DNA from: an uncultured Parabacteroides sp.
Lineage (GTDB): Bacteria > Bacteroidota > Bacteroidia > Bacteroidales > Tannerellaceae
Direction of reading: 5' to 3'
Length of the DNA: 64,000 nt
NCBI GenBank assembly: GCA_949296075.1
Contig: CASFNG010000013.1
Span: 60,956 to 124,955 of the forward strand
Part shown: positions 1 through 8,671 of the stretch, piece by piece
Layout of the letters: every line of letters begins with the position of its first letter
Position numbering within the stretch: the stretch's first letter is position 1
Notes under the pieces: generated by a model
The model's database searches: none
Told to the model about the DNA's origin: nothing
The model's input: only the letters and a program-made list of their open reading frames with translations
Program-made: the position numbers and the translations under genes

Positions 1-2062
1 TCAGTCCTACCTGGGCGTTCATGTTGGCACCGTCCATGTAGAGTTGCCCGCCACAAGCGTGTACGATGTCACACATCTCCTTGATGTCTGCCTCAAAGAT
101 TCCATGCGTGGAGGGATAGGTGATCATGCTGGCGGCCAGATTATCCTTGTTCTCCTCCGCTTTGGCCCGGAAGTCGGCGAGATCGATGTTGCCGTGCTCA
201 TCGCACTTGACGGTAACGGTCTTATATCCACACTGGATCGCGCTGGCAGGGTTCGTGCCATGCGCGGAAGCCGGTAGCAAGACAATATCTCGATGTCCTT
301 GTCCGATGCTTTCTTGATAAGCGCGGATGACACGGAGTCCGGTATATTCTCCCGCTGCCCCGGAGTTGGGTTGCAGCGTGCATCCCTTGAATCCCGTGAT
401 AGTGCAGAGGTATGAAGAGAGATTCTCGATCAGTTCCGTATAGCCTTCCACTTGCTCTTCCGGCGCGTACGGGTGGATATTCATGAACTCCGGCCGACTG
501 AGCGGCAGCATCGTGGAGGCGGGGTTCAGTTTCATCGTGCAGGATCCCAAAGAGATCATGGATTGGGCTAATGAAACGTCCTTGCGTCCCAAGCGAGTGA
601 TGTAGCGCATCAGCTCTGTCTCCGTATGATATTTCTTGAATACGTCCTCTTGCAGGAAATCGGAAGTCCTCGCGAATTGAGGATTAATGTGCGTCTTTGT
701 CGGTATCGACTCGTTCAACATATAGTCTTTACCCGCAGCTCCCGCGAAAATATACAGTAGTACGCCTATATCCGTGGGTTGGGTGGTCTCGTCGATGCTG
801 ATCCCTATATGACCGTCCTCGAAATAACGTAAGTTTACCTTGCATTCCAAGGCAATCTCGCGCAGGGCATTGATCGAGACTTGAGCGGGCAGTTCTACCT
901 TTAAGGTATCAAAGAAATTTTTGTTTAATTGGATGTATCCTAATTTCTCTAACTCCGTGGCTAAGAAGCCTGCGTAAGAATGGATCCGTCCAGCGATGTC
1001 TTTCAGCCCTTCCGCTCCATGATATACGGCGTAGAACCCCGCCATAGTAGCCAACAGCGCTTGAGCCGTACAGATATTGGAGGTAGCTTTCTCGCGTTTG
1101 ATATGCTGCTCTCGTGTTTGCAGGGCTAATCGGTAAGCCGGATGGCCATAAGCATCCTTGGATAAGCCGATAATACGTCCGGGAATCGTCCGCTTGTAAT
1201 CATCTTTTGTCGCGAAGAAAGCGGCGGAAGGCCCTCCGTAGAACATCGGGATACCGAAACGTTGGCTGCTGCCGAATACGACGTCCGCGCCCCATTCTCC
1301 CGGAGGAGTCAATAATACAAGGCTCATAAGGTCAGCAGCTACTCCTACTTTCGCTCCTGCCTCGTTCGCCCGTTTCACAAAGTCACTGTAATCTTCAACC
1401 GACCCGTCGCCATTCGGATATTGAACGATGGCCGCGAATACGTCAGGCGTGAACTCAAACTTCTTATAATCTCCCGTCACGATCTTGATGCCCTGGGGGA
1501 TCATGCGGGTATGAATTACGGCTTGCGTGGACGCGAATACATTCTCATCCACAAAGACTGTGTTCGCCTCCGCCTTGACTTGAGCCCGGCTGCGAGATCC
1601 GTGGAACATGGTGATCGCCTCGGCCGCCGCCGTTGCCTCGTCAAGCAAGGAACAGTTGGCTAAAGGCAGTCCAGTCAGCTCACAAATAACGGTCTGGAAA
1701 TTGAACAACGCTTCCAACCGTCCTTGTGATACTTCCGCTTGATAGGGGGTATATGAGGTATACCATACGGGATTCTCGAACACATTACGTTGTATAGGAG
1801 CGGGACATACCGTGTCGTACCAGCCCATACCTATGTAAGAGGTGAACACCTCATTCTTGGATGCCAGTTCAGCGATATGTTCCGCGAACTCACGTTCCGT
1901 CATTGCCTCCGGGAGATTCAATGGCTCCTTTAGGCGGATATTGGCCGGAATGGTTTGATCTATCAGCTCATCCAGCGACTTGACACCGATTGTTTCCAGC
2001 ATTGCCGGAATATCTTCAGCCGAAATGCCCACATGTCGGTTTACAAATTTATTCGTGTCCAT
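1..2062 (-). CDS. gcvP: Glycine dehydrogenase (decarboxylating), P protein, 3' part cut by window edge
   Basis: P protein of the glycine cleavage system. It is a cytoplasmic PLP enzyme that decarboxylates glycine and passes the aminomethyl group to lipoylated GcvH. The reading frame is open from the ATG at 2062 to base 1, about 687 residues of an expected 950 or so. It starts MDTNKFVNRHVGIS, and the family features TSYTPYQAEVSQGRLE, FGSSQRFGIPMFYGGP and HPYAPEEQ are readable. The visible end is YMDGANMNAQVGL, so the PLP-binding lysine of the C-terminal half lies outside the window. The start is 12 bases after the stop of the upstream MBL hydrolase gene, so co-transcription is likely. It is a single-polypeptide P protein, not the split GcvPA/GcvPB form. 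Confidence 0.96.
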   Translation of the reverse strand, partial: MDTNKFVNRHVGISAEDIPAMLETIGVKSLDELIDQTIPANIRLKEPLNLPEAMTEREFAEHIAELASKNEVFTSYIGMGWYDTVCPAPIQRNVFENPVWYTSYTPYQAEVSQGRLEALFNFQTVICELTGLPLANCSLLDEATAAAEAITMFHGSRSRAQVKAEANTVFVDENVFASTQAVIHTRMIPQGIKIVTGDYKKFEFTPDVFAAIVQYPNGDGSVEDYSDFVKRANEAGAKVGVAADLMSLVLLTPPGEWGADVVFGSSQRFGIPMFYGGPSAAFFATKDDYKRTIPGRIIGLSKDAYGHPAYRLALQTREQHIKREKATSNICTAQALLATMAGFYAVYHGAEGLKDIAGRIHSYAGFLATELEKLGYIQLNKNFFDTLKVELPAQVSINALREIALECKVNLRYFEDGHIGISIDETTQPTDIGVLLYIFAGAAGKDYMLNESIPTKTHINPQFARTSDFLQEDVFKKYHTETELMRYITRLGRKDVSLAQSMISLGSCTMKLNPASTMLPLSRPEFMNIHPYAPEEQVEGYTELIENLSSYLCTITGFKGCTLQPNSGAAGEYTGLRVIRAYQESIGQGHRDIVLLPASAHGTNPASAIQCGYKTVTVKCDEHGNIDLADFRAKAEENKDNLAASMITYPSTHGIFEADIKEMCDIVHACGGQLYMDGANMNAQVGL

Positions 2063-2074
2063 AATATTAGTATT

Positions 2075-2713
2075 TTATAAATAAGGATTGTCTAATTTCT
2101 CATCTATGATACGTGTCTCAGGTCCATGTCCCGGATAGACAATTGTCTCGTCGGGTAATGTCAGGAGCTTGTCGTGAATGGCGGCGATCAAGACTTCTTG
2201 GTTCCCGCCCCACAGGTCTGTTCGTCCCACGCTTCCCGCGAACAAGGAATCTCCTACAATCACGAATCCATTTTTCTCGTTGTAGAACGCTAAGCCTCCA
2301 GGCGAATGTCCGGGAACGCTCAGCACTTTCAACTCTGATTTCCCGAATTTAACGATCTCGCCGTTTACTAAGTATTTCCCGATCGGGACGTTCTTTATCT
2401 GGATAGGAAGCCCAAAACCTTTCGCTTGTTCCGAGGGTGAGGGTAGACCTTCCACGTCCGCTTTATGAGCCTCGGGGCTCAATCCGTAGGTCTCATATAT
2501 GAATTCATTGCCAAAAATGTGATCCAAATGTAAATGCGTACACAAATAACGTTTCAGGATCAGGCCATTTTGGGTGATGAAATCGCTAAGCTCCTTTTGT
2601 TCCTCTTTACGTAAGCATCCACAATCGATCAAGACTGCCTCACCCGTCTCGTCATATAGAAGATAGGTGTTTTCAGAGAAATAATTTACCTCAAAAGATT
2701 TGATCGTGATCAT
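2075..2713 (-). CDS. MBL-fold metallo-hydrolase (glyoxalase II-like)
   Basis: Metallo-beta-lactamase fold hydrolase of 212 residues with the glyoxalase II-type metal motif THLHLDH at residues 59-65. Further ligands are the His of VPGHSPGG, the Asp of VGDSLF and the His of YPGHGPET near the C terminus. It lacks the C-terminal helical substrate domain of true hydroxyacylglutathione hydrolases, as is usual for the short YcbL-type proteins, so the substrate is uncertain (a thioester is likely). No signal peptide is present, so it is cytoplasmic. Its start overlaps the rsmG stop by four bases (ATGA), a translational-coupling arrangement, and gcvP follows 12 bases downstream. Confidence 0.9.
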   Translation of the reverse strand: MITIKSFEVNYFSENTYLLYDETGEAVLIDCGCLRKEEQKELSDFITQNGLILKRYLCTHLHLDHIFGNEFIYETYGLSPEAHKADVEGLPSPSEQAKGFGLPIQIKNVPIGKYLVNGEIVKFGKSELKVLSVPGHSPGGLAFYNEKNGFVIVGDSLFAGSVGRTDLWGGNQEVLIAAIHDKLLTLPDETIVYPGHGPETRIIDEKLDNPYL

Positions 2714-3369
2714 AGCGGTACGTATACTACTTTTTTCGTTTCAAAAAACTCTTCTTTAAAGAAATCTTTCAAGTCGATGCTTATGGACTGTTTGCGGAAT
2801 GGCGCTATCTCATTCGCCAACTCACCTCCTTTCAGGCAGATCAGTCCGTTCGGCAAGGCGTTGACCTGCTCTTTCCGGATATTTTTCCGGACGATCTTCG
2901 CCAAGTCATTCAATGGCATGACCGCACGGCTCACTACGAAATCGAACAATCCTTTCTCCTCTTCTCCACGGCAGTGGCGGAAAGATATGTTTTTCAAGCC
3001 GATCGCCTCGGCAACCGCTTGTCCGACTTTTATTTTCTTCCCGATACTGTCTATCAGGTGGAAATGGGTCTCCGGGAACATGATCGCTAAAGGGATTCCC
3101 GGGAAACCTCCTCCCGTGCCCAGATCCATGACAGATGTCCCATCCTTGAAACGCAACATTTGCGCGATCCCAAGCGAGTGAAGCACATGATGGGGGTATA
3201 GATTCTCTATATCTTTCCGCGAGATCACGTTGATCTTTGCGTTCCAGTCTGTATAAAGATCGTACAAGGCGGCATATTGCTCCTTCTGCCGTTCGCTGAG
3301 ATCCGGGAAATAGGTCTCGATAAGCGAGAACTGGTGATCGTATGCCGATGTGTTACCTGTCGTTTCCAT
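2710..3369 (-). CDS. rsmG: 16S rRNA (guanine527-N7)-methyltransferase
   Basis: RsmG (GidB) transfers a methyl group from S-adenosylmethionine to N7 of G527 of 16S rRNA in the 530 loop. The protein has 219 residues, normal for the family. It carries the Rossmann SAM loop MDLGTGGGFPGIPLA and the following acidic strand HFHLIDS, and the N-terminal motif DWNAKINVISRKD is diagnostic. The gene lies 37 bases downstream of the DUF3298 lipoprotein gene and overlaps the MBL hydrolase by 4 bases. It is not beside gidA/mnmG here. Loss of RsmG gives low-level streptomycin resistance in other bacteria. Confidence 0.95.
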   Translation of the reverse strand: METTGNTSAYDHQFSLIETYFPDLSERQKEQYAALYDLYTDWNAKINVISRKDIENLYPHHVLHSLGIAQMLRFKDGTSVMDLGTGGGFPGIPLAIMFPETHFHLIDSIGKKIKVGQAVAEAIGLKNISFRHCRGEEEKGLFDFVVSRAVMPLNDLAKIVRKNIRKEQVNALPNGLICLKGGELANEIAPFRKQSISIDLKDFFKEEFFETKKVVYVPL

Positions 3370-3406
3370 CCTATTATTAAATACGCTTGATCCGGATTGA
3401 GTGCGG

Positions 3407-4261
3407 TTAGTCTGCCGTCAGTAATTGGCTGATCGGGCTGTCATCGCGCAACAGGTAGCGAATATCCTTGAACGGGAGATGCACGTTGGTCACGCCTACC
3501 ACATAAGCGGCTATCTCGTATTCGTTGAAAGAGTAGGTGATACCTGTATCATCCACGAGGAAATTGCCGTTCGGTGAGATCTCATCCACGCTGAAGAATC
3601 CGATGTTCTCCAATTCCTTGGCATCCGTCACGTTGTTCTGGCGGGCTATCTGATCCACCAATATCTGGGCGAGGCTGTCCTGGTAGTTATCCACGAAGAT
3701 CTCTTCCTCCGTGATCGGAGCGCCGGTTTTCAGGTTGAGCACGTGATTATTATAAGAATGGGCGCCATGAGCTCCACCCGTGTAATTCTCGAAGCTTACC
3801 GTGTAGCTGATAATGCCGTTTTGGTTATAGACAATCTCGTCCGCTGACATCTCGTAATACGAGAACCATGACCCGACGGGTGTCTCGTCCGCCTTTTCCA
3901 GCTCGCTCTTGTAATCGCTTTCCAATTCCTTGTAAGAGGCTAAATAATCTTCCGTATATTTCCGTACCGCCTCTTCCGGAGATAATTCCTCATAACTCTC
4001 CCCGAAATAGGAGGAGACAAACTGTTTCTGCAAACGCTTGAGGACTTCCTTATCCGAGTACGAGTGGGGATATACGAACTTGATTTCCAAATCGCAGTTC
4101 GGGTTATCCGGATTCTCTAATAAATGGTAGGTTTTCTCCACGCTGATCGAGTCGAACGTGATCGAGTTCTCGGCGGACTTTTTCTTGCCCGTACCGCAGC
4201 CCGTGGTGAGAAGTCCAAAGGCGAGAAGCGCCAGCATGCTTTCGCGTAAATGCGTTTTCAT
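3407..4261 (-). CDS. DUF3298/DUF4163-type lipoprotein
   Basis: Predicted lipoprotein of 284 residues. The signal peptide ends in the lipobox LLTTGCG (Cys about residue 22). The rest resembles the DUF4163 plus DUF3298 pair found in PdaC and RsiV: the C-terminal half contains the conserved GGAHGAHSYNNH segment and NLKTGAPITEEEIF. Members bind or act near peptidoglycan or lysozyme in Gram-positives, but the role in Bacteroidetes is unknown. A good promoter (TTTG, 19 bases, TACATTCG) lies at 4289-4319 on this strand, divergent from the GH2 gene. rsmG follows after 37 bases. Confidence 0.8.
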   Translation of the reverse strand: MKTHLRESMLALLAFGLLTTGCGTGKKKSAENSITFDSISVEKTYHLLENPDNPNCDLEIKFVYPHSYSDKEVLKRLQKQFVSSYFGESYEELSPEEAVRKYTEDYLASYKELESDYKSELEKADETPVGSWFSYYEMSADEIVYNQNGIISYTVSFENYTGGAHGAHSYNNHVLNLKTGAPITEEEIFVDNYQDSLAQILVDQIARQNNVTDAKELENIGFFSVDEISPNGNFLVDDTGITYSFNEYEIAAYVVGVTNVHLPFKDIRYLLRDDSPISQLLTAD

Positions 4262-4288
4262 CGAATTACGGATTTAATATTTCCCTCG

Positions 4289-4319
4289 CGAATGTACGTT
4301 AATAAATCGTATAATCAAA
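4289..4319 (-). promoter_or_regulatory. Promoter of the DUF3298 gene
   Basis: Read on the minus strand: -33 TTTG (4319-4316), 19-base spacer, -7 TACATTCG (4296-4289). The ATG is at 4261, giving a leader of about 22 bases. The arrangement fits the Bacteroidetes primary sigma-factor consensus except for C in place of T at the seventh position. Confidence 0.6.
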
Positions 4320-4361
4320 CTTGCGGATGCCGGATAAAAACGGATTCTTGATATTTTCCTC

Positions 4362-4369
4362 TATATTTG
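4362..4369 (+). promoter_or_regulatory. -7 element of the GH2 gene
   Basis: TATATTTG matches the Bacteroidetes -7 consensus TAnnTTTG exactly. No TTG sits at the standard spacing. Its position implies transcription from about 4375, which excludes the TTG at 4367 as start codon and supports the ATG at 4412. Confidence 0.5.
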
Positions 4370-4411
4370 CTCAACAAAATATTTATTATCATTATCAATC
4401 AAGTTAATATC

Positions 4412-6229
4412 ATGAAGAAAGTATTGCTGACGTTACTCGCGTTCGCTTCCATCTGGACCGCTGGCGCGCAGTGGAAACCTGCCGGAGATAAGATCAAGAC
4501 TGACTGGGCGGGTAAGGTAGATCCCCAAAACGTATTGCCCGAATATCCGCGTCCGGGGATGGAACGTGCCGATTGGCAGAACCTGAACGGCGAGTGGGAA
4601 TATGCCATCCGTCCGAAAGGAGAGGCGGAGCCTTCGGCTTTCGACGGGAATATCTTAGTGCCGTTTGCCGTGGAGTCGTCCTTGTCGGGCGTGCAGAAAA
4701 TGGTCGGGGAGAAGAATGAACTGTGGTACAAACGCACGTTCACGGTTCCTTCCTCCTGGAGAGGGAAGAACGTCTTGCTGAATTTCGGGGCTGTCGATTG
4801 GAAGGCGGACGTGTTCGTGAATGATATTCTGATCGGTTCGCATACGGGAGGCTACACGCCCTTCTCGCTCGACATCACACCTTATTTAGGTAAGGCGGGG
4901 AGCACCCAGAAACTGGTGGTACGTGTCTGGGACCCGACGGACAAGGGTTACCAGCCTCGTGGCAAGCAGGTCTCCGATCCAGAGGGAATCTGGTATACGC
5001 CAGTTACCGGAATTTGGCAGACCGTATGGATAGAGCCTGTTTCCCCTTCGCATATCACCTCTGTACGTTCCATACCCGACATCGACCGCGGCGTGATGGC
5101 CGTTACGGTAAATACCTGCTCGGATGCCCCGACGTCGGAGATCGTGGAGGTGAACCTGCTCGACAAGGGCAAGGTAGTGGCCACGGCGAAAGGGATAAGC
5201 GGCAAGGAACTGCGCCTCTCCGTGCAAGATCCTACCCTGTGGGAGCCAGCCAATCCTTATTTGTATGATATGACCGTGAGCCTCTCTAAAGGAGGGAAGA
5301 AGGTAGACGAGGTGAAGTCGTACACGGCGTTCAGGAAGATCTCGGCCGAGCGCGACGCCAATGGCATCATGAGGATGCGCTTGAACAACAAGAATCTTTT
5401 CCAATATGGTCCGTTAGATCAAGGATGGTGGCCCGATGGCCTCTATACGGCTCCGACCGACGAGGCACTGCGTTATGACATCGTGAAGACAAAGGAGTGG
5501 GGATTCAACATGATCCGCAAACACGTGAAGGTAGAGCCTGCCCGCTGGTATTACCATTGCGATAAGGAAGGTATGTTGGTTTGGCAGGATATGCCGAGTG
5601 GCGATATGGGCAACCAGTGGGCTCCCCATACGTATAATGGAGGAACGGACAAGGATCGTACCGACGAGTCGGTCGCTAACTATTATCGGGAGTGGAAAGA
5701 GATCATGGATCTTTGCGTCTCGAACCCGAGCGTGGTGGTATGGGTTCCCTTCAACGAGGCTTGGGGTCAGTTCGATACCGAGAAGGCTGCCGAGTGGACG
5801 AAGAACTATGATCCCTCTCGCTTGGTGAATCCGGCGAGCGGGGGAAATCACCGTGCCTGTGGAGATATACTCGATTTGCACAACTATCCGAACCCGTCGA
5901 TGTTCCTGTTTGACCCGGCTCGTGTGAACGTGTTGGGCGAGTATGGCGGTATCGGCTTGGCGATAACGGATCATTTGTGGTGGAACAAGCGGAATTGGGG
6001 ATATGTCCAGTTCAAGAATAGCGATGAGGTAACCGCCGAATACGTGAAGTTCGCCCGCGAGTTGAAGCAGTTGGTGCCGAAAGGCTTCTCCGCGGCTGTC
6101 TATACCCAGACAACGGACGTGGAAGGCGAGGTGAATGGCTTGATGACGTACGACCGTAAGGTAATCAAGATCAATGAGGCGGAAGTGCGTGCGGTAAATC
6201 AGGAGGTGATCCGCTCGTTGTCCGAGTAA
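4412..6229 (+). CDS. Secreted glycoside hydrolase family 2 protein (beta-galactosidase/glucuronidase-like)
   Basis: GH2 retaining beta-glycosidase of 605 residues from the ATG at 4412, which opens a clear signal peptide (MKKVLLTLLAFASIWTAGAQ). An upstream in-frame TTG at 4367 overlaps the -7 element and is rejected. Order: jelly-roll sugar-binding domain (about residues 40-210), immunoglobulin-like domain (about 220-310), TIM barrel to the end. The acid/base Glu is in PFNEAWGQF (about residue 449) and the nucleophile Glu in VLGEYGG (about residue 510). It is shorter than LacZ (about 1,000 residues) and lacks its C-terminal domains. No SusC/SusD or other hydrolase is adjacent, so it is not part of a visible polysaccharide locus. 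The exact sugar cannot be told from sequence. Confidence 0.88.
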   Translation: MKKVLLTLLAFASIWTAGAQWKPAGDKIKTDWAGKVDPQNVLPEYPRPGMERADWQNLNGEWEYAIRPKGEAEPSAFDGNILVPFAVESSLSGVQKMVGEKNELWYKRTFTVPSSWRGKNVLLNFGAVDWKADVFVNDILIGSHTGGYTPFSLDITPYLGKAGSTQKLVVRVWDPTDKGYQPRGKQVSDPEGIWYTPVTGIWQTVWIEPVSPSHITSVRSIPDIDRGVMAVTVNTCSDAPTSEIVEVNLLDKGKVVATAKGISGKELRLSVQDPTLWEPANPYLYDMTVSLSKGGKKVDEVKSYTAFRKISAERDANGIMRMRLNNKNLFQYGPLDQGWWPDGLYTAPTDEALRYDIVKTKEWGFNMIRKHVKVEPARWYYHCDKEGMLVWQDMPSGDMGNQWAPHTYNGGTDKDRTDESVANYYREWKEIMDLCVSNPSVVVWVPFNEAWGQFDTEKAAEWTKNYDPSRLVNPASGGNHRACGDILDLHNYPNPSMFLFDPARVNVLGEYGGIGLAITDHLWWNKRNWGYVQFKNSDEVTAEYVKFARELKQLVPKGFSAAVYTQTTDVEGEVNGLMTYDRKVIKINEAEVRAVNQEVIRSLSE

Positions 6230-6263
6230 GCCCGAAGAGATAATTGTTCATTGATTAATGGAT

Positions 6264-6312
6264 AGATCCGGTTCCGGTGCGATGTTTATCGTGCCGGGCC
6301 GGATCTTTTTTT
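6264..6312 (+). terminator. Rho-independent terminator after the GH2 gene
   Basis: Interrupted stem AGATCCGG...CCGGATCT with inner CCGG/CCGG and CGAT/ATCG pairs, followed by a run of seven T. It lies between the convergent GH2 and LysR genes. Confidence 0.85.
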
Positions 6313-6314
6313 GT

Positions 6315-7220
6315 CTATTTACTTGCCCACTCCTTGATGAATAGGTTCTCCAGTAGTTCCACCTCTTTTTGGTAAATCGTATTCTCTCTTGTGCCGAAAT
6401 AGAGCGTGTTCTCCAAGGGTTCGTCTCCTTCCCAGACGATCTTGATCTTGTTGGAGCGGATCGCCTCTTCGCAAAGGAAATCGGGTACGACCGCGAAACC
6501 TTCGCCCTCACTTAGGCAACGGATGATAGAACTGATGTTTGGCACGATGAAATTCGGGCTGAAGTCGGGATGTTCCCCAAAATGTTTTCTCCAGAAGTTC
6601 AATAAGTGATCCATGTCGGCGGAGGTGCTGTACCACAGCCCTTGCTTTAGGATCGCGATGGCGTCTTTCAATTCTCTTTTCTTTAAGAGGCTTTGTATGG
6701 GCAGGATCTCCGTGTTCATCCCCGTGATTAGTACGATCCGCTCTTTGGCGAACTCCCGATAAGAAAGATTGGGTTGTGTGCCTTTGTGAGGGGTTATGAT
6801 AAGATCCAGCAATCCGTTGTCTAAATCCTGTAGCATTTGTTGATATTCCCCGAACCGGATTATCAGGTTGAAAGGAAGTGTGGGGATATACTTTTCCAAG
6901 GTATGCTGGAAGGTCTCGAAACACATCCCTACGCTGATGGTGCATCGTTGCTGCCGCGATCGCTTATGAAATTGCTTCTCGCCTTCCTCTAGCTTATTAA
7001 GGGGAGTGACAATGAAATTATAGAGCATTTTCCCTTTTTCGGTGGGTGTCATTTTCTTGGAGCCTCGGTCGAACAGCTTATAGCCGGTATACGCTTCCAA
7101 CGAGTTGAGGTGCAGGCTGACCCCGGGTTGCGAAATAAACAGTTCTTGCGCCGCGGCGGTCAAGGTCCCGGTCTCATAGATCGCCTTGAAGGTACGCAGC
7201 CATTCCAGATTCCATTTCAT
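6315..7220 (-). CDS. LysR-family transcriptional regulator
   Basis: LysR-type regulator of 301 residues, the usual length. The N-terminal winged HTH (residues 1-60) reads WLRTFKAIYETGTLTAAAQ then LFISQPGVSLHLNSLE. The effector-binding domain follows (about 90-300). It is transcribed divergently from the MdaB-like reductase with 97 bases between them, the classic arrangement in which a LysR protein controls its neighbour and itself. The inferred signal is a quinone, electrophile or oxidant, judged only from the neighbour's function. Confidence 0.92.
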   Translation of the reverse strand: MKWNLEWLRTFKAIYETGTLTAAAQELFISQPGVSLHLNSLEAYTGYKLFDRGSKKMTPTEKGKMLYNFIVTPLNKLEEGEKQFHKRSRQQRCTISVGMCFETFQHTLEKYIPTLPFNLIIRFGEYQQMLQDLDNGLLDLIITPHKGTQPNLSYREFAKERIVLITGMNTEILPIQSLLKKRELKDAIAILKQGLWYSTSADMDHLLNFWRKHFGEHPDFSPNFIVPNISSIIRCLSEGEGFAVVPDFLCEEAIRSNKIKIVWEGDEPLENTLYFGTRENTIYQKEVELLENLFIKEWASK

Positions 7221-7283
7221 ATCTATTAGTTTTATGATACTTCCCTATTATTTAAACTATTTTTATCCTGACAATGTTGCGTT

Positions 7284-7291
7284 TATCTTCG
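7284..7291 (+). promoter_or_regulatory. -7 element of the MdaB-like gene
   Basis: TATCTTCG, a variant of TAnnTTTG, 26 bases before the ATG. The A-rich leader GGCAAAAAAGAG precedes the start. No clear -33 TTG is seen, which fits a promoter needing an activator such as the divergent LysR protein (inference). Confidence 0.45.
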
Positions 7292-7317
7292 CGACATCAA
7301 TTTAAGGCAAAAAAGAG

Positions 7318-7911
7318 ATGAAGGTATTTATTCTAAATGGCGGGCAGCGATTCGCCCATTCTGGCGGTATGTTCAACCAGACGTTGACGGGTTGGACGGT
7401 CGAGGTGATGAAAGCGAGAAACTTTGAGTATCGGGTGACGGATATTAATGATCCGTTTGATCCGGAGGTGGAAGTGGAGAATTTCAAGTGGGCGGACATC
7501 ATTATTTACCATACCCCGATATGGTGGTTCCAGGTACCCAATCGCTTGAAACTATATATCGACGAGGTTTTCACGGCAGGTCATGATAACGGCATATACC
7601 ATAGCGATGGGAGGCATCGTGTGGACCCTGAGCGGAATTATGGCACCGGAGGGTTGATGCAAGGCAAGCGTTATATGGTGACCTCCTCTTGGAACGCGCC
7701 TCAGGCGGCATTTACCTTGGAGGGAGAGTTCTTCGACCAGCGTTCGGTGGACGATGGCGTGTTGTTCGGGTTTCATAAGATGAATCAATTCGTGGGATTG
7801 ACGAGAATACCGGGTTTTCATTTCCATGATTTGGAAAAGAACGCTACCCCGGAGCGAATCGAGAGGTACCATAAGGAATACACCGCTCATCTTAATGAGG
7901 TTATTCATTAA
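7318..7911 (+). CDS. MdaB-like NAD(P)H:quinone oxidoreductase
   Basis: Flavodoxin-fold FAD quinone reductase of 197 residues, close to E. coli MdaB (modulator of drug activity B) in length and in motifs: FILNGGQRFAHSGG (phosphate loop), HTPIWWFQVPN, GKRYMVTSSWNAP and the C-terminal FHDL. The family reduces quinones by two electrons and so limits redox cycling. It is cytoplasmic with no signal peptide. It sits divergent to the LysR regulator and ends at a strong terminator. Confidence 0.9.
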   Translation: MKVFILNGGQRFAHSGGMFNQTLTGWTVEVMKARNFEYRVTDINDPFDPEVEVENFKWADIIIYHTPIWWFQVPNRLKLYIDEVFTAGHDNGIYHSDGRHRVDPERNYGTGGLMQGKRYMVTSSWNAPQAAFTLEGEFFDQRSVDDGVLFGFHKMNQFVGLTRIPGFHFHDLEKNATPERIERYHKEYTAHLNEVIH

Positions 7912-7971
7912 AAGGTAACAGGAAGGATGGAATACAGGGAATGAAGTATCTTTTTCCATCGGGGAAAAGTT

Positions 7972-8028
7972 GACCGACTTTCCGGGAAACCTTGGTGGTG
8001 TTTCCCGCGGAAGTCGGTCATCTTTTTT
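7972..8028 (+). terminator. Strong terminator after the MdaB-like gene; also repeat copy A
   Basis: Outer stem GACCGACTT (7972-7980) with AAGTCGGTC (8011-8019), inner stem GGGAAAC with GTTTCCC, then ATCTTTTTT. The same sequence belongs to the dispersed intergenic repeat described in the findings. Confidence 0.85.
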
Positions 8029-8051
8029 CCGGAAGATCGGGATAAATTCCG

Positions 8052-8059
8052 TATCTTCG
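8052..8059 (+). promoter_or_regulatory. -7 element of the NlpC/P60 gene
   Basis: TATCTTCG ends only seven bases before the ATG at 8067. If used, the transcript would have almost no leader. No -33 TTG is seen at the usual spacing. Confidence 0.4.
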
Positions 8060-8066
8060 TCTCCGT

Positions 8067-8621
8067 ATGGAAACTGAGGCTTTGAAAGATAAGAGACGCT
8101 TGGTGTGGAACATCTTGCTGCTGTGCCTGTTGGCGTTGCTCGCTTCCTGTGGAAGCCGGAAGCGGCAGGTGGCGCTGCCCGCCGACTTCAAGGGACCAAG
8201 GGAATTAGGGCGGCTGTATGGCGTGCGTATCACGCCGGAAGATAACATCTTCTTGTACAACGAGGGCGCGAAGTGGCTTGGCGTACGCCATAAGTTGGGC
8301 GGAAGCACGAAGCGGGGCGTGGATTGCTCCGGGCTCGTGGTGGCCATCTATCGGGAGATATATGGCAAGCGGCTTTCGAGGACATCGGCGGATATGTTGC
8401 GGCACGATTGCAGGAAAGTAAGCCGCGGCAAGCTACGCGAGGGCGATCTGGTGTTCTTCAAGACCAGTCGGAGAGGGAAGCGGGGCGTGCCCGACCACGT
8501 GGGTATCTACCTGAAGAACGGGCGTTTTCTCCATACCAGTACCTCCCGTGGCGTGATCGTGAGCAGCCTGAGCGAGCCTTATTACGTGAGAACTTGGATT
8601 ACAGGTGGTAGGGTAAAATAA
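8067..8621 (+). CDS. NlpC/P60 family lipoprotein (C40 peptidase)
   Basis: Peptidoglycan endopeptidase-type lipoprotein of 184 residues. The signal peptide ends in the lipobox LLASCG (Cys28). The C40 domain runs from about residue 65 to the end. Catalytic Cys87 is in RGVDCSGLV, His144 in PDHVGIYL, and the third polar residue is His156 in RFLHTSTS. It is expected to cleave stem peptides (D-Glu-meso-Dpm bond) at the outer membrane, similar in layout to E. coli Spr/MepS. serS follows 50 bases later on the same strand. Confidence 0.9.
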   Translation: METEALKDKRRLVWNILLLCLLALLASCGSRKRQVALPADFKGPRELGRLYGVRITPEDNIFLYNEGAKWLGVRHKLGGSTKRGVDCSGLVVAIYREIYGKRLSRTSADMLRHDCRKVSRGKLREGDLVFFKTSRRGKRGVPDHVGIYLKNGRFLHTSTSRGVIVSSLSEPYYVRTWITGGRVK

Positions 8622-8671
8622 AATTGCTAAATTCGCGGCATTGGAAAAGAACAAAAACGAATAAATAGCGT

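Noticed and set aside
4367-4411. TTG start 15 codons before the GH2 signal peptide
   Set aside because: The TTG is part of the -7 element and a start there would bury the signal peptide.
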